A DNA stretch of 64,000 nt. Origin: Stutzerimonas stutzeri. GTDB taxonomy: Bacteria > Pseudomonadota > Gammaproteobacteria > Pseudomonadales > Pseudomonadaceae. This document shows, one piece after another, positions 19,071 to 28,413 of this stretch. The first letter of the stretch is position 1. Every line of letters starts with the position of its first letter. The stretch lies in contig NZ_JAMOIE010000019.1 of the NCBI RefSeq assembly GCF_024448935.1, positions 1 to 64,000 on the forward strand, written 5' to 3'. The notes below the pieces were generated by a model. It had not been told where the DNA came from. It saw only the letters and a program-made list of their open reading frames with translations, and ran no database searches. The translations under genes and the position numbers were made by a program.

Positions 19071-19859
19071 ATGACATCCGAGCAAGCGGTTCTGGAAACC
19101 CGTGACCTGACCATCAACTTCGGTGGTCACGTGGCGGTCAACCGGGTCTCCTGCCAGTTTCACAAGGGCACCCTGACCTCCATCGTGGGCCCCAACGGAG
19201 CCGGCAAGACCACCTGGTTCAATCTGATTTCCGGTCAGTTGAAAGCCACCGCCGGCCAGGTCCTCCTTAACGGCGAGGACATTACCGGTCTAACAGCGGC
19301 GCGACGGGCTGACCGCGGGCTGGGGCGGGCTTTCCAGCTTACCAATCTGTTTCCCGGCCTGACCGCCCTGGAGAACGTGCGTCTAGCGGTGGCCTCCAGC
19401 CACCACATAGGGCACGTGTTCTGGCAGATGGCCAGCCGGCGCCGTGACCTGACGGACCAGGCCATGGATTATCTGACCCAGGTCAACCTCGCCAGCCGCG
19501 CTGGCTATCTGGTGAGCAGTCTGCCCCATGGCGACCAGCGCAAGCTGGAGGTGGCGCTGATGCTGGCGCTGCAACCGGAGGTGTTCATGTTCGACGAGCC
19601 CACCGCCGGCATGAGTGTGGATGAGGTGCCCGTGATTCTGGACCTGATTGCCGATATCAAGAAACAGCAGGACAAGGTGGTACTGCTGGTGGAGCACAAG
19701 ATGGACGTGGTGCGCTCCCTCTCCGACCGGATTGTGGTGTTGCACAACGGCGAACTGGTGGCCGATGGCGAACCCGCGGAGGTGATTGCCTCGCCAGTGG
19801 TCCAGGAAGCCTACCTGGGGGTCTCGCCGGAAGCCGAAGCGGAGGTGGACCATGGCTGA
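19071..19859 (+). CDS. ABC importer ATP-binding protein, LivG type
   Basis: A 262-residue ATPase with Walker A GPNGAGKTT near residue 41, the LivG-type loop FQLTNLFPGLTALENV, a signature written as LPHGDQRKLE and Walker B VFMFDEPTAGM. The ATG at 19071 follows a ggag ribosome site. The stop overlaps the start of the second ATPase gene (19852), as in liv operons. It should power uptake together with the LivF-type subunit, which is frameshifted in this sequence. Confidence 0.92.
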   Translation: MTSEQAVLETRDLTINFGGHVAVNRVSCQFHKGTLTSIVGPNGAGKTTWFNLISGQLKATAGQVLLNGEDITGLTAARRADRGLGRAFQLTNLFPGLTALENVRLAVASSHHIGHVFWQMASRRRDLTDQAMDYLTQVNLASRAGYLVSSLPHGDQRKLEVALMLALQPEVFMFDEPTAGMSVDEVPVILDLIADIKKQQDKVVLLVEHKMDVVRSLSDRIVVLHNGELVADGEPAEVIASPVVQEAYLGVSPEAEAEVDHG

Positions 19860-20578
19860 CCCCATCCTGAGCCTGGCCGGCGTCAAGGCCGATATTGACC
19901 AGTACCACATCCTTCACGGCGTGGATCTGGTGGTACCGAAAGGGGAGCTTACCGTCCTGCTGGGCCGTAACGGTGCCGGCAAGAGCACCACCTTGCGGAC
20001 CGTCATGGGCCTGACCACCCTGACCGCCGGCACCGTCACCTACCAGGGGCAGGACATCAGCCGCTGGCCCACGCCCCGTATTGCCCGTGCCGGCATCGCC
20101 TTCGTACCGGAAAACATGGGCATTTTTGGCCTGCTGACAGTCCGGGAGAATCTGGTCCTGGCAGCGGTCAGCGGACCAATGGATGAGGCCCGGCTGCAGT
20201 GGATTTTCGATCTTTTCCCGCCTTTGAAGAATTTCTGGGACAAACCCGCCGGCACTCTGTCGGGGGGGGCAGAAGCAGATGCTGGCCATTGCCCGGGCGG
20301 TGATCGAGCCACGGGACCTGCTGCTGGTGGATGAGCCCACCAAGGGCCTGGCGCCAGCCATCATCAATGATCTGGCCGACGCCTTCGAACAGCTCAAGGT
20401 GCAGCAGGTGAGCATTCTGCTGGTGGAGCAGAACTTCAATTTTTGCCGCCGGCTCGGCCAGTCGGTCGCGGTGATGAACGATGGCCGGATCGTGCATTCC
20501 GGCTCCATGGCCGAACTCGCCGGTAATGAGGCGCTGCAGCAGGAGCTGCTTGGCCTGGGCCTGGGAGCACACCAATGA
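19852..20578 (+). pseudogene. ABC importer ATP-binding protein, LivF type, frameshifted in a G-run
   Basis: The protein starts at ATG 19852 (MADPILSLAGVKADIDQYH) with Walker A GRNGAGKST and FVPENMGIFGLLTVRENLVL. At the signature motif the DNA has eight G residues (20262-20269) where LSGGQKQ needs seven; the frame is lost there. The remainder, starting QKQMLAIARAVIEPRDLLLV with Walker B and EQNFNFCRRLGQSVAVMNDG, is intact in the next frame to 20578. One G too many inactivates an otherwise perfect gene, so sequencing error or slippage are both possible. Confidence 0.85.
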
Positions 20579-20595
20579 TTAAGGAGACCACAGCG

Positions 20596-21660
20596 ATGCC
20601 AGTGTCGCAGGCCGGCAGAGAATCCGTGAGACAGCGCCGTAGCCCGCTGCAGTGGCTGGCGGATATGCGGGACAACCGCGCACACCTGTTCCTGTTGGGG
20701 GCCATGTTACTGGTCTCCTTTGCGGTGATTGATTTTGGTACCTGGCTGGTGCTTACCATCAGCGGAGTGGCCATGGGTACCATGCTGTTCCTGATGGCGT
20801 CGGGCATGACCCTGACCTTCGGTCTGATGAGCGTTCTCAACCTGGCCCACGGCGCTTTTATCTCCCTGGGTGCCTTTGCCGGCGGCACCGTTCTGGCCTT
20901 CTGGCTGAACGGGTTCGCCGCATCATCGTCGTTGCTCAGTAACCTGGTGGCGATAATCCCGGCGTTACTCTTTGCCGCGGTCGTTGCCGGCGTTGTGGGG
21001 ATGGTGTTCGAGAAACTGGTGATCAAACCCGTCTACGGCGATCACCTCAAGCAGATCCTGGTCACCGTCGGCGGTTCCATCATCCTGATGCAGCTGATTG
21101 AGGTGATTTGGGGACCCAACGAGATTCCGGTTCCCCGTCCTGAAGCCTTGAGCGGAGCCGTGATGGTGCCCGAGATGCTGCCGCTGATCGGTGGCATCGT
21201 GCTGGAGAAGTATCGCCTGCTTGCGGTGGTACTGGGGCTGGCGATATACGCCGCCATGCTCTGGGTGATCGATCGGACCCGAATCGGCATCCTCATCCGT
21301 GCCGGCGTGGAAAGCCGGGAAATGGTGGAAATCCAGGGTTACCGGATCAGCCTGCTGTTCCTCGGCGTATTCATAGCCGGGTCGGCGCTGGCGGGCCTCG
21401 GGGGTGTCATGTGGGGCATGTACAAGGAGCTGCTGACGCCCCATATGGGCGACGAGATGATGATTTCAGTCATCGTGGTGATCATCCTCGGTGGGCTTGG
21501 CTCCATTCGCGGCTGTTTCTACGGGGCCCTGCTGGTAGGGCTGATCAACCTCTATATCGGTTTCGTGGAACCCCGGCTGGCAGCGGTGGCGACCGTCGGG
21601 TTAATGGTGGGGGTTCTTATGTGGCGGCCCCAGGGGCTGATTCCGGTCATCAAGGTATAA
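20596..21660 (+). CDS. ABC importer permease, LivH type
   Basis: A permease of about 354 residues with about eight membrane helices. I chose ATG 20596 because AAGGAG lies about 9 nt upstream; an ATG at 20575 overlapping the livF stop would add seven residues. Family blocks include MGTMLFLMASGMTLTFGLMS, NLAHGAFISLGAFAGG and the cytoplasmic coupling region with RIGILIRAGVESREMVEIQG. It forms the inner-membrane channel with the LivM-type protein 12 bp downstream. Confidence 0.92.
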   Translation: MPVSQAGRESVRQRRSPLQWLADMRDNRAHLFLLGAMLLVSFAVIDFGTWLVLTISGVAMGTMLFLMASGMTLTFGLMSVLNLAHGAFISLGAFAGGTVLAFWLNGFAASSSLLSNLVAIIPALLFAAVVAGVVGMVFEKLVIKPVYGDHLKQILVTVGGSIILMQLIEVIWGPNEIPVPRPEALSGAVMVPEMLPLIGGIVLEKYRLLAVVLGLAIYAAMLWVIDRTRIGILIRAGVESREMVEIQGYRISLLFLGVFIAGSALAGLGGVMWGMYKELLTPHMGDEMMISVIVVIILGGLGSIRGCFYGALLVGLINLYIGFVEPRLAAVATVGLMVGVLMWRPQGLIPVIKV

Positions 21661-21672
21661 GGAGTGCTGACC

Positions 21673-22875
21673 ATGTTGAACCGAGTATTGTCCGGCGATT
21701 ACCCCCGCAGCAGGACCCTGACCGCGCTCCTGCTGGTCATCGTCACCTGCCTCGTGCTGGGCCCCTTCCTGTTCGATGGCATCCGTGCCTTCACCACCCT
21801 GGGGATGATCTGCATCTTCATCATGGTGGTGGCGGCCTATGACCTGATGCTGGGCTACACCCACATAGTTTCCTTTGCCCACACCATGTTCTTCGGGATC
21901 GGCGCCTATGGCATTGCCATGGCCACCGACGGCATGGGCAACAGTTTTGGCCCCGTGCTGGTGGGCCTGGTGGCCGCCCTGGCGGTCAGTTTCGTGCTGT
22001 CGCTGCTGCTGGGTCTGCTGTCGCTGCGGGTGAAAACCATCTTTTTCGCCCTGGTGACCCTGGCGGTGGCCTTCGCGTTCCTGAGCCTGGTTACCCAGCT
22101 CTACAACGTCACCGGGGGCGAGGATGGCATGCGGGTACGGGTGCCCAGAGAGCTGGGGCCGGCCTTCCGCCCATTCGAGGAGCCTCTGCCGGGTATCGAT
22201 GTGCCAACCCTGCTCAAGGGTCTACTGACCCAGCCCTGGAATCTGGGCCAGGTGTGGCAGGAGTCCCGGTTCGAGCTGCGGTTCAGCGGCCGTAACGTCA
22301 TGTATTACGTGCTGGTGGCGATGGCCGCCGGGACATTCCTGTTTCTGCTCCGGCTGGTGAACTCACCGTTTGGACGGGTGCTGCAGGCCATCCGGGAAAA
22401 CGAGTTCCGGGCCGAGGCCCTGGGCTACCGCACCGTCGTCTACAGGACTGCGGTGGTGATCCTGGCGGCCCTGGTGGCCACCCTGGCGGGGGCTGGCTTC
22501 GCGCTGATCAACCGGTACGTCAATCCGGAGAATACCCTCAACTTCGAGCTGATGGTATTTATCCTCCTGATGTGCGTGATTGGCGGCATGGGCACCATCT
22601 ACGGTGCCATCGTTGGTAGCGCCCTGTTCATCCTGGCGCAGAACTACCTGCAGGACCTGCTCAAGTGGGCAGGGCAATACACCGCCGGCATTCCGGTAGT
22701 GGAGAACCTGCTGGGGCCGAACCACTGGTTGCTCTGGTTCGGCGTGCTGTTCGTGCTGAGCGTGTACTTCTTTCCCGCAGGGGTGGTAGGGCAGCTTCGG
22801 ATCTGGGCGTTGCGGCGCAGCCGCGGATCACAGCCGCCCTCGGGGCCGGATCCTGAGCCGGTACCCCAGGGCTGA
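21673..22875 (+). CDS. ABC importer permease, LivM type
   Basis: A protein of about 400 residues starting at ATG 21673 behind AAGGAG, with about ten predicted membrane helices. It has the LivM hallmark GYTHIVSFAHTMFFGIGAYG in the first third and the coupling loop with SPFGRVLQAIRENEFRAEAL. The C-terminal tail is Pro/Gly-rich and hydrophilic. It is the last gene of the importer operon; the next two genes are on the opposite strand. Confidence 0.92.
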   Translation: MLNRVLSGDYPRSRTLTALLLVIVTCLVLGPFLFDGIRAFTTLGMICIFIMVVAAYDLMLGYTHIVSFAHTMFFGIGAYGIAMATDGMGNSFGPVLVGLVAALAVSFVLSLLLGLLSLRVKTIFFALVTLAVAFAFLSLVTQLYNVTGGEDGMRVRVPRELGPAFRPFEEPLPGIDVPTLLKGLLTQPWNLGQVWQESRFELRFSGRNVMYYVLVAMAAGTFLFLLRLVNSPFGRVLQAIRENEFRAEALGYRTVVYRTAVVILAALVATLAGAGFALINRYVNPENTLNFELMVFILLMCVIGGMGTIYGAIVGSALFILAQNYLQDLLKWAGQYTAGIPVVENLLGPNHWLLWFGVLFVLSVYFFPAGVVGQLRIWALRRSRGSQPPSGPDPEPVPQG

Positions 22876-22909
22876 TGCCCGACCGGATACCGGCTTTCAA
22901 TGACGGGCC

Positions 22910-23785
22910 CTAGCGGAATTCGGGCTCCCCCTGCCAGTCGAAGAAGTCGGGCATATCCTCGGACACCCGGTTGGGATAACTGGCCGGGCGTTTTTCCAGA
23001 AACGACGTGACGCCTTCCTTCGCGTCCGCCGAGGCACCCCGGGCCTGAATCGCCCGGCTTTCCAGCTGGTGGGCTTCCATGGGATGGCTGGCGCCGGCCA
23101 TGCGCCAGAGCATCTGGCGGGTCATGGCGACGGACACCGGGGCGGTGTTGTCGGCGATTTCCCGAGCGATGGCTCTGGCAGCAGGGTAGAGGTCTTCCGG
23201 GGCATGAACCGATTCCACCAGGCCGCGTTTTTCCAGCTCATCGGCGTTGATCAGTCGCCCACTCATGCACCAGTTCAATGCGGTGGAAAGCCCGACAGCC
23301 CGGGAGATAAACCAGGAGGACGCAGCTTCCGGCACGATGCCCCGGCGGGCGAAGACGAAGCCGTAGCGGGCCTTCTCCGAGGCCAGGCGGATGTCCATGG
23401 CCAGGGACATCGTCGCCCCCACTCCAACCGCCGCGCCGTTGATGGCGCCGATCACTGGCTTCAGGCTGCGGAAGATGCGCAGCGACACCATGCCGCCGCT
23501 ATCCCGGTTGACCCCGTCGGGCATTCTGTCGCTGGGCTCTGATTGGTGCGCTTCGTAATCAAAGGTGTCGCTGCCGCTGGACAGGTCCGCGCCGGCACAG
23601 AAAGCCTTGCCGGCTCCGGTAACGATAACCGCCCGCACATTGTCATCAGTATCGGTGTGATCGAAGGCGGCGATCAGCTCTTCCATCATCGTCAGGGTGA
23701 AAGCGTTCATCCGCTCCGGCCGGTTGAGGGTGATGGTGGCAATACCGTCCTCGACGTCGAGATTAATGGTTTCAAACTGGATCAT
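22910..23785 (-). CDS. Enoyl-CoA hydratase/isomerase family protein
   Basis: A 291-residue crotonase-fold protein. It shows the N-terminal block DGIATITLNRPERMNAFTLT, the oxyanion-hole segment AFCAGADLS near residue 65 and VIGAINGAAVGVGATMSLAM around 115. Residues at the usual catalytic Glu positions include the E in GIVPEAASSW. The longer-than-usual loop after GADLS (with SGSDTFDYEAHQSEPSDRMP) is typical of some CoA-ester hydratases of unknown specificity. It is probably co-transcribed with the SDR upstream of it (9 bp apart). Confidence 0.9.
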   Translation of the reverse strand: MIQFETINLDVEDGIATITLNRPERMNAFTLTMMEELIAAFDHTDTDDNVRAVIVTGAGKAFCAGADLSSGSDTFDYEAHQSEPSDRMPDGVNRDSGGMVSLRIFRSLKPVIGAINGAAVGVGATMSLAMDIRLASEKARYGFVFARRGIVPEAASSWFISRAVGLSTALNWCMSGRLINADELEKRGLVESVHAPEDLYPAARAIAREIADNTAPVSVAMTRQMLWRMAGASHPMEAHQLESRAIQARGASADAKEGVTSFLEKRPASYPNRVSEDMPDFFDWQGEPEFR

Positions 23786-23794
23786 GGAATCTCC

Positions 23795-24601
23795 TTACCC
23801 ACAGATCATGGCGGAGCAGCCGCCATCGATGTAGAGAACCTGGCCGGTGGTGTGTTTGCTGGCGTCGGAGGCGAACATGACGGTGGCGCCCTTGAGAGCC
23901 TCGTCGTCACCGGTCTGGCGCAGGGGAACATTGCGCACCAGGCCTTCTTCGCCATGCTTGTCCCGCAGACCCTTTGACATCTTGCTGGGGAAGTAGCCGG
24001 GGCCGATGGCGTTCACGGTAATGCCATGAACGCCCCATTCCGCGGCCAGTGCCCGGGTAAAGGTGACCACGGCGCCTTTGCTGGTGTTGTAGCCGATGGC
24101 GGTCATCAAATCCCGGTTGCCGCCGATGGCAGCGTTGGAGGCGATGTTGATCACCCGGCCATGCTGGCGGGGGATCATGCTTTTCTTCGCCACTTCCCGG
24201 GTCAGCAGGAACAGGTTGCGCACGTTGAGGGTCATGACCTTGTCCCAGCCGTCCATGGGGTAGTCTTCCGCAGGCGCACCCCAGGTGGCGCCGGCATTGT
24301 TTACCAGGATATCCACATGGCCCAGGGTGGCGATGGCTTTGTCGGCCAGGGCAGTGACGTCATCCTCACTGGCCAGGTTGGCAGCGATAGGGGTGACGTC
24401 GTGGCCGGCAGCGCGGAGCTCTTCCGCGGCTTTGTTGAGATCGGCTTCCGTGCGGGAGCTGATCACCAGACGCGCGCCGGCTTCACCCAGGGCATGGGCC
24501 ATTTGCAGGCCAAGTCCGCGGGAGCCGCCGGTGACCAGAGCCGTGCGGTCTTTCAGGTCGAACAGTTGCTGCACGTTACGTGTCGGGGAGTTATTCATCA
24601 T
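23795..24601 (-). CDS. SDR-family oxidoreductase
   Basis: A 268-residue short-chain dehydrogenase starting at ATG 24601 behind AGAGGA. It shows the cofactor motif TGGSRGLG near residue 26, NNAG near 100, the catalytic Ser in INIASNAAIGG and Tyr/Lys in GYNTSKGAVV. The cofactor is NAD(P)H. In this neighbourhood it could oxidise or reduce a keto/hydroxy group on an acyl-CoA; LvaD of levulinate catabolism is an SDR of comparable position, but the sequence alone does not prove that role. Confidence 0.9.
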   Translation of the reverse strand: MMNNSPTRNVQQLFDLKDRTALVTGGSRGLGLQMAHALGEAGARLVISSRTEADLNKAAEELRAAGHDVTPIAANLASEDDVTALADKAIATLGHVDILVNNAGATWGAPAEDYPMDGWDKVMTLNVRNLFLLTREVAKKSMIPRQHGRVINIASNAAIGGNRDLMTAIGYNTSKGAVVTFTRALAAEWGVHGITVNAIGPGYFPSKMSKGLRDKHGEEGLVRNVPLRQTGDDEALKGATVMFASDASKHTTGQVLYIDGGCSAMICG

Positions 24602-24765
24602 GCCAGTCCTCTTGTGGTTATTCTGATCTTGACATCCTGACCCAGTGAAGCCTGCGGGGCATCGTCCGTTGCGACGAAAATACCGGTATGCCCGGATTCG
24701 TCGGTTCAGACGATGCCCCCGCAGCGCTTCAGGCCGAGGATGGGAAAAAACAAGGAGCATGCCAA

Positions 24766-25533
24766 ATGACCGAATACACCGCCGTTCAGTACCAAATCCA
24801 GGGTGCCGTGGCCTGGATCCGCATGAACCGCCCGGATTCCCTCAACGCCTTCAACAACGACCTGCGGCGTGATCTGACCGCGGCGCTGAGCCAGGCCGCC
24901 GGGGACGCTGCCATCAAAGTGGTGCTGCTGGCCGCCAATGGTCGTGCTTTCAGCGCCGGCGCAGACCTGATGGAGGACAACTCACCGGACAAGTCCGATG
25001 TCACCCAGCAGTTGCTGGAGTCCTACAAGCCCATTCTGGACGCTATTCAGACCATGCCCAAGCCGGTGATCGGACTGGCACCAGGGGTGGCGGCCGGCGT
25101 CGGAGCTTCGGTGCTGATGAGCTGCGACCAGGTCGTCATGGCGGAGGAGGCGCGCATCTACATGGCCTTCAGTCACATCGGCCTGGTGCCCGATGGCGGC
25201 GCCACCTGGCTGCTGTTCCAGACCCTGGGCTATCACCGCGCTTTTGCCCTGATCACCGAGGGCGGCAGTCTCAGCGCTGGTGAATGTCTTGAGCTCGGGC
25301 TGGCCCGTACTGTAGTACCCCAGGGCCAGCTGGAAACCACCGCCGCCGATATCGCCGCCACCTTATGCGACCGGTCGGCACTGGCCACCGCTGAGGCCAA
25401 GCGCCTGTTACGGCAGGCCGCCACCGCCAGCTACGCCCAGATTTTCGAAGCGGAGGCCGTTGTCCAGAAGCAGTGCCTGAACAGTGATGAGTCTCGGGAG
25501 GCCATCGCTCGTTTCAAGAGCCGCGCAAAATAA
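24766..25533 (+). CDS. Enoyl-CoA hydratase/isomerase family protein
   Basis: A 255-residue crotonase-fold enzyme, ATG 24766 behind caaggag. Blocks: QGAVAWIRMNRPDSLNAFNN, ANGRAFSAGADLMED near residue 65, PVIGLAPGVAAGVGASVLMS near 100, and IGLVPDGGATWLLFQTLG, where Asp replaces the second catalytic Glu of classical hydratases, as in PaaG-like isomerases. It is likely an isomerase or hydratase on a CoA ester. It is divergent from the SDR and leads the rightward operon kinase-DUF6285-dehydrogenase-ligase. Confidence 0.9.
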   Translation: MTEYTAVQYQIQGAVAWIRMNRPDSLNAFNNDLRRDLTAALSQAAGDAAIKVVLLAANGRAFSAGADLMEDNSPDKSDVTQQLLESYKPILDAIQTMPKPVIGLAPGVAAGVGASVLMSCDQVVMAEEARIYMAFSHIGLVPDGGATWLLFQTLGYHRAFALITEGGSLSAGECLELGLARTVVPQGQLETTAADIAATLCDRSALATAEAKRLLRQAATASYAQIFEAEAVVQKQCLNSDESREAIARFKSRAK

Positions 25534-25587
25534 ACCGATGCGTCGTCGCCTCACCGACTGAACCACTCATCAGAACAAGACAGCGCT

Positions 25588-26616
25588 ATGGACGATTCGA
25601 TCAGACAGAACAATGGCTCTTTTCCAGAGGCGGATATGCAGACGAAGCTCACAGAGGTAGTGCAGCGCATCCTGCCCGGCGCTGCCGTGGTTGGGCTCAA
25701 GCGCCTCACCGGTGGAGCCAACCAGCAGATGTGGTCACTGGATGCGGTTGCGGATGGCAGAACGCTTCCGCTTATCCTGCGTCAGGCCAGCACCTGGAAT
25801 CCGTCCGCCAATGACGCCATGCAACTGGATGATGAAGCGCGGCTGGTGATCCGGGCCGCTGAAGGGGGCGTGCCGGTGCCACAAGTGCACGACATTCTGC
25901 AACCCGACGACGGTTTGGGCACCGGCTACCTGATGGCCCGGGTGGAGGGAGAAACCCTGCCACCGAAGATTCTCAAAGACGATCACTACGCCCATGCCCG
26001 GGATGTGATGGCCGGACAGTGCGGCGCGGTGCTCGCCCGCATTCACCAGCTTGATGTGGCAGACCTGGATTTTCTCACACAGGCAACTCCGGCCCAGGCC
26101 CTGGAGCAGTTGTATCAGGAGTATCAGCGTTATGGCGAAGCGCGGCCGATGTTCGAACTGGCCTTCCGTTGGCTGCGGGATAACCTGCCGGATGCGCCGA
26201 CGTCCCTGTCACTGGTCCATGGCGATTTCCGCCATGGCAACCTGATGGTGGATGACAGGGGCCTGGTCTCGGTGCTGGACTGGGAACTTGCCTCGGTCGG
26301 CGACCCTATGGCCGACCTGGGGTGGCTGTGCGTGAACTCGTGGCGGTACGGCAGGATTGACAAACCGGTGGGCGGCGTTGGCAGCCGGGAACGGCTGTTT
26401 GATGGCTATGAGGCCGCCAGTGGCTACCGCCCGGACCCGGACCGGGTCCGCTTCTGGGAGATTTTCGGCACCCTGCGTTGGGGCACCATATGCCAGAACA
26501 TGGCGGCCTCCTTTGTGGCTGGACACGACACCTCGCCTGAACGGGGCGCCATCGGTCGCCGGGCCTCGGAAACGGAAGTGGACCTGCTGCGAGAACTGGT
26601 TCCCCTCATGGCGTAA
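25588..26616 (+). CDS. Phosphotransferase of the APH / LvaA-ACAD10 kinase type
   Basis: A 342-residue aminoglycoside-phosphotransferase-fold kinase. A shorter start at 25636 (MQTKLTEV) is possible. Visible features: the nucleotide-binding N-lobe (LTGGANQQMWSLDA), the Brenner motif LVHGDFRHGNLMVDD near residue 215 with the catalytic Asp and Asn, and the metal-binding VLDWELASVGDPMADLGWL. Next to it are a DUF6285-like gene and an acyl-CoA dehydrogenase, the same trio as LvaA-LvaB-LvaC of P. putida, where the kinase phosphorylates a 4-hydroxyacyl-CoA. I infer such a role here instead of drug resistance. Confidence 0.85.
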   Translation: MDDSIRQNNGSFPEADMQTKLTEVVQRILPGAAVVGLKRLTGGANQQMWSLDAVADGRTLPLILRQASTWNPSANDAMQLDDEARLVIRAAEGGVPVPQVHDILQPDDGLGTGYLMARVEGETLPPKILKDDHYAHARDVMAGQCGAVLARIHQLDVADLDFLTQATPAQALEQLYQEYQRYGEARPMFELAFRWLRDNLPDAPTSLSLVHGDFRHGNLMVDDRGLVSVLDWELASVGDPMADLGWLCVNSWRYGRIDKPVGGVGSRERLFDGYEAASGYRPDPDRVRFWEIFGTLRWGTICQNMAASFVAGHDTSPERGAIGRRASETEVDLLRELVPLMA

Positions 26617-26632
26617 TAACGGAGACACGATC

Positions 26633-27049
26633 ATGCAGAACCTGCCGGATAACCAGGCGTTGCTCGAGTCGGTGGAAGCCTTTCTGAAGGACGAAGTCAT
26701 GCCTCAGCTACCTCCGGCCGGGGCCTTTCGTGCCCGTGTTTCCGCCAACGTCCTGGGCATGGTACGGCGGCACCTGGAAGCCTCGGCACGGGACGGCGCC
26801 CAGGAGGAGCGGGAACTGCTGCATCAGCTTACCGGCAAGAAAGGCACCCTGGCCGGTCTGACCACCGAACTGTGCCGTCTCATTTCTACCGGTGCCCTTA
26901 CGCCGGACGATCCCCGGTTACGGGACTACCTGTGGCTGACCACCCTGGCCAAGATGGCAGTGGATCAACCGACGTATTCCGGATACGTACGGGCGAGGGA
27001 GGAATGGGCTGCGTTCAGTGACCGGTCCCGCTCCGGACACGCCCGTTGA
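26633..27049 (+). CDS. DUF6285-like protein (LvaB-type partner)
   Basis: A 138-residue helical protein starting at ATG 26633 (MQNLPDNQALLESVEAFLKD). It has no signal peptide or membrane segment. The pattern ...AFRARVSANVLGMVRRHLEA... and the C-terminal LRDYLWLTTLAKMAVDQPTY match the small proteins that accompany APH-like kinases and acyl-CoA dehydrogenases. In the levulinate pathway the equivalent LvaB binds and is needed by the kinase LvaA. It lies 16 bp after the kinase gene and 35 bp before the dehydrogenase. Confidence 0.75.
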   Translation: MQNLPDNQALLESVEAFLKDEVMPQLPPAGAFRARVSANVLGMVRRHLEASARDGAQEERELLHQLTGKKGTLAGLTTELCRLISTGALTPDDPRLRDYLWLTTLAKMAVDQPTYSGYVRAREEWAAFSDRSRSGHAR

Positions 27050-27084
27050 TAAACCGCTTCTGATCCGACACCTGGAGATAGACC

Positions 27085-28371
27085 ATGGATTTCAACCTGC
27101 CACAGGAACTGACCGGCTATCTGGCCGAGCTGGACGCTTTTATCGAGAGGGAGATCCGGCCCCTGGAGCAGCGGGACGATAACATCCGGTTCTTCGACCA
27201 CCGCCGGGAATGGGCCCGGACCGACTTCGAGAACGACGGTCTGCCCCGGAAGGAGTGGGAAGCGCTGCTGAAAGAGGTGCGGGGAATTGCCGATCGGGCC
27301 GGTCATCTGCGTTTTTCCCTGCCGTCGGAGTTTGGCGGCAAAGATGGCTCCAACCTTGCAATGACCGTCATTCGGGAACACCTGGCCGCCCGGGGGCTAG
27401 GCCTGCACAATGATTTGCAGAACGAGCACTCCATTGTGGCCAATAATCCTTTTGTCTTGCTGTTCCGGGACTTTGGTACCCGGGATCAGTACGAGGAGTT
27501 CGTCGATCGGATGCTCAATGAAGAGTTCCAGCTGGCCTTCGGCCTGACCGAGCCGGATCACGGATCCGACGCCACCCATATGGAGACCCGCGCGGTGCCG
27601 GAGCAGCGGGATGGTGTCAACGGCTGGCTGATCAACGGTGAGAAGATGTGGACCACGGGCATGCACACCGCCAGCCACTGCGTGACGTTCGTACGAACCA
27701 GCGGCAACGATGGGGATGCGAAGGGCATTACTGCCCTGATCGTCCCGTCCGAGACACCTGGGGTAAAGGTCGAGGAATATCTGTGGACTTTCAACATGCC
27801 CACGGATCACCCCCGGGTCAGCTTCACTAATGCCTGGGTGCCGGACAGCGCCGTGTTTGGTCCCATGGACGGTGGCCTGGCCATCGCCCAGCACTTCGTT
27901 CATGAAAACCGCATCCGTCAGGCATCGTCCAGTCTCGGAGCCGCCCACTACTGTATCCAGGAAAGCGTGAAATACGCTCGTCAGCGTAAGCCCTTCGGTC
28001 AGGAGCTGGCCCGCAATCAGGGCATCCAGTTCCCCTTGGTGGAGCTGGCCACCCAAGTGGAAATGCTCCGTTTACTGATCCGCAAGACCGCCTGGCAGAT
28101 GGATCAGATGTCCAAGCCCGAGGTGGCTAACCAGCTGTCTGACAAGGTGGCCATGTGCAATTACTGGGCGAACCGGCTGTGTTGCGAGGCGGCAGACCGG
28201 GCCATGCAGGTGCACGGTGGTATTGGCTACTCCCGCCACAAGCCCTTCGAACATATTTATCGTCATCACCGCCGGTACCGGATCACCGAGGGCTCCGAGG
28301 AAATCCAGATGCGCAAAGCCGCCGGTTTCCTGTTCGGTTATCTGGGGCCCGATAAGTGGAAGTCGGCCTGA
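27085..28371 (+). CDS. Acyl-CoA dehydrogenase family protein (LvaC/ACAD10-11-like)
   Basis: A 428-residue flavoprotein. The N-terminal helical domain is followed by the beta domain (FQLAFGLTEPDHGSDATHME and INGEKMWTTGMH) and the C-terminal helical domain with the substrate and flavin region YARQRKPFGQELARNQGIQF and RAMQVHGGIGYSRHKPFEHI. The ending YRITEGSEEIQMRKAAGF carries the usual catalytic Glu. The long N-terminus and the gene order kinase-DUF6285-ACAD fit the LvaC group, which eliminates phosphate from a 4-phosphoacyl-CoA. It could also be an ordinary acyl-CoA dehydrogenase. Confidence 0.88.
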   Translation: MDFNLPQELTGYLAELDAFIEREIRPLEQRDDNIRFFDHRREWARTDFENDGLPRKEWEALLKEVRGIADRAGHLRFSLPSEFGGKDGSNLAMTVIREHLAARGLGLHNDLQNEHSIVANNPFVLLFRDFGTRDQYEEFVDRMLNEEFQLAFGLTEPDHGSDATHMETRAVPEQRDGVNGWLINGEKMWTTGMHTASHCVTFVRTSGNDGDAKGITALIVPSETPGVKVEEYLWTFNMPTDHPRVSFTNAWVPDSAVFGPMDGGLAIAQHFVHENRIRQASSSLGAAHYCIQESVKYARQRKPFGQELARNQGIQFPLVELATQVEMLRLLIRKTAWQMDQMSKPEVANQLSDKVAMCNYWANRLCCEAADRAMQVHGGIGYSRHKPFEHIYRHHRRYRITEGSEEIQMRKAAGFLFGYLGPDKWKSA

Positions 28372-28413
28372 TTCAGTTCAAAATCTTCACAACAACAGCA
28401 AGAGAGATCGCCC

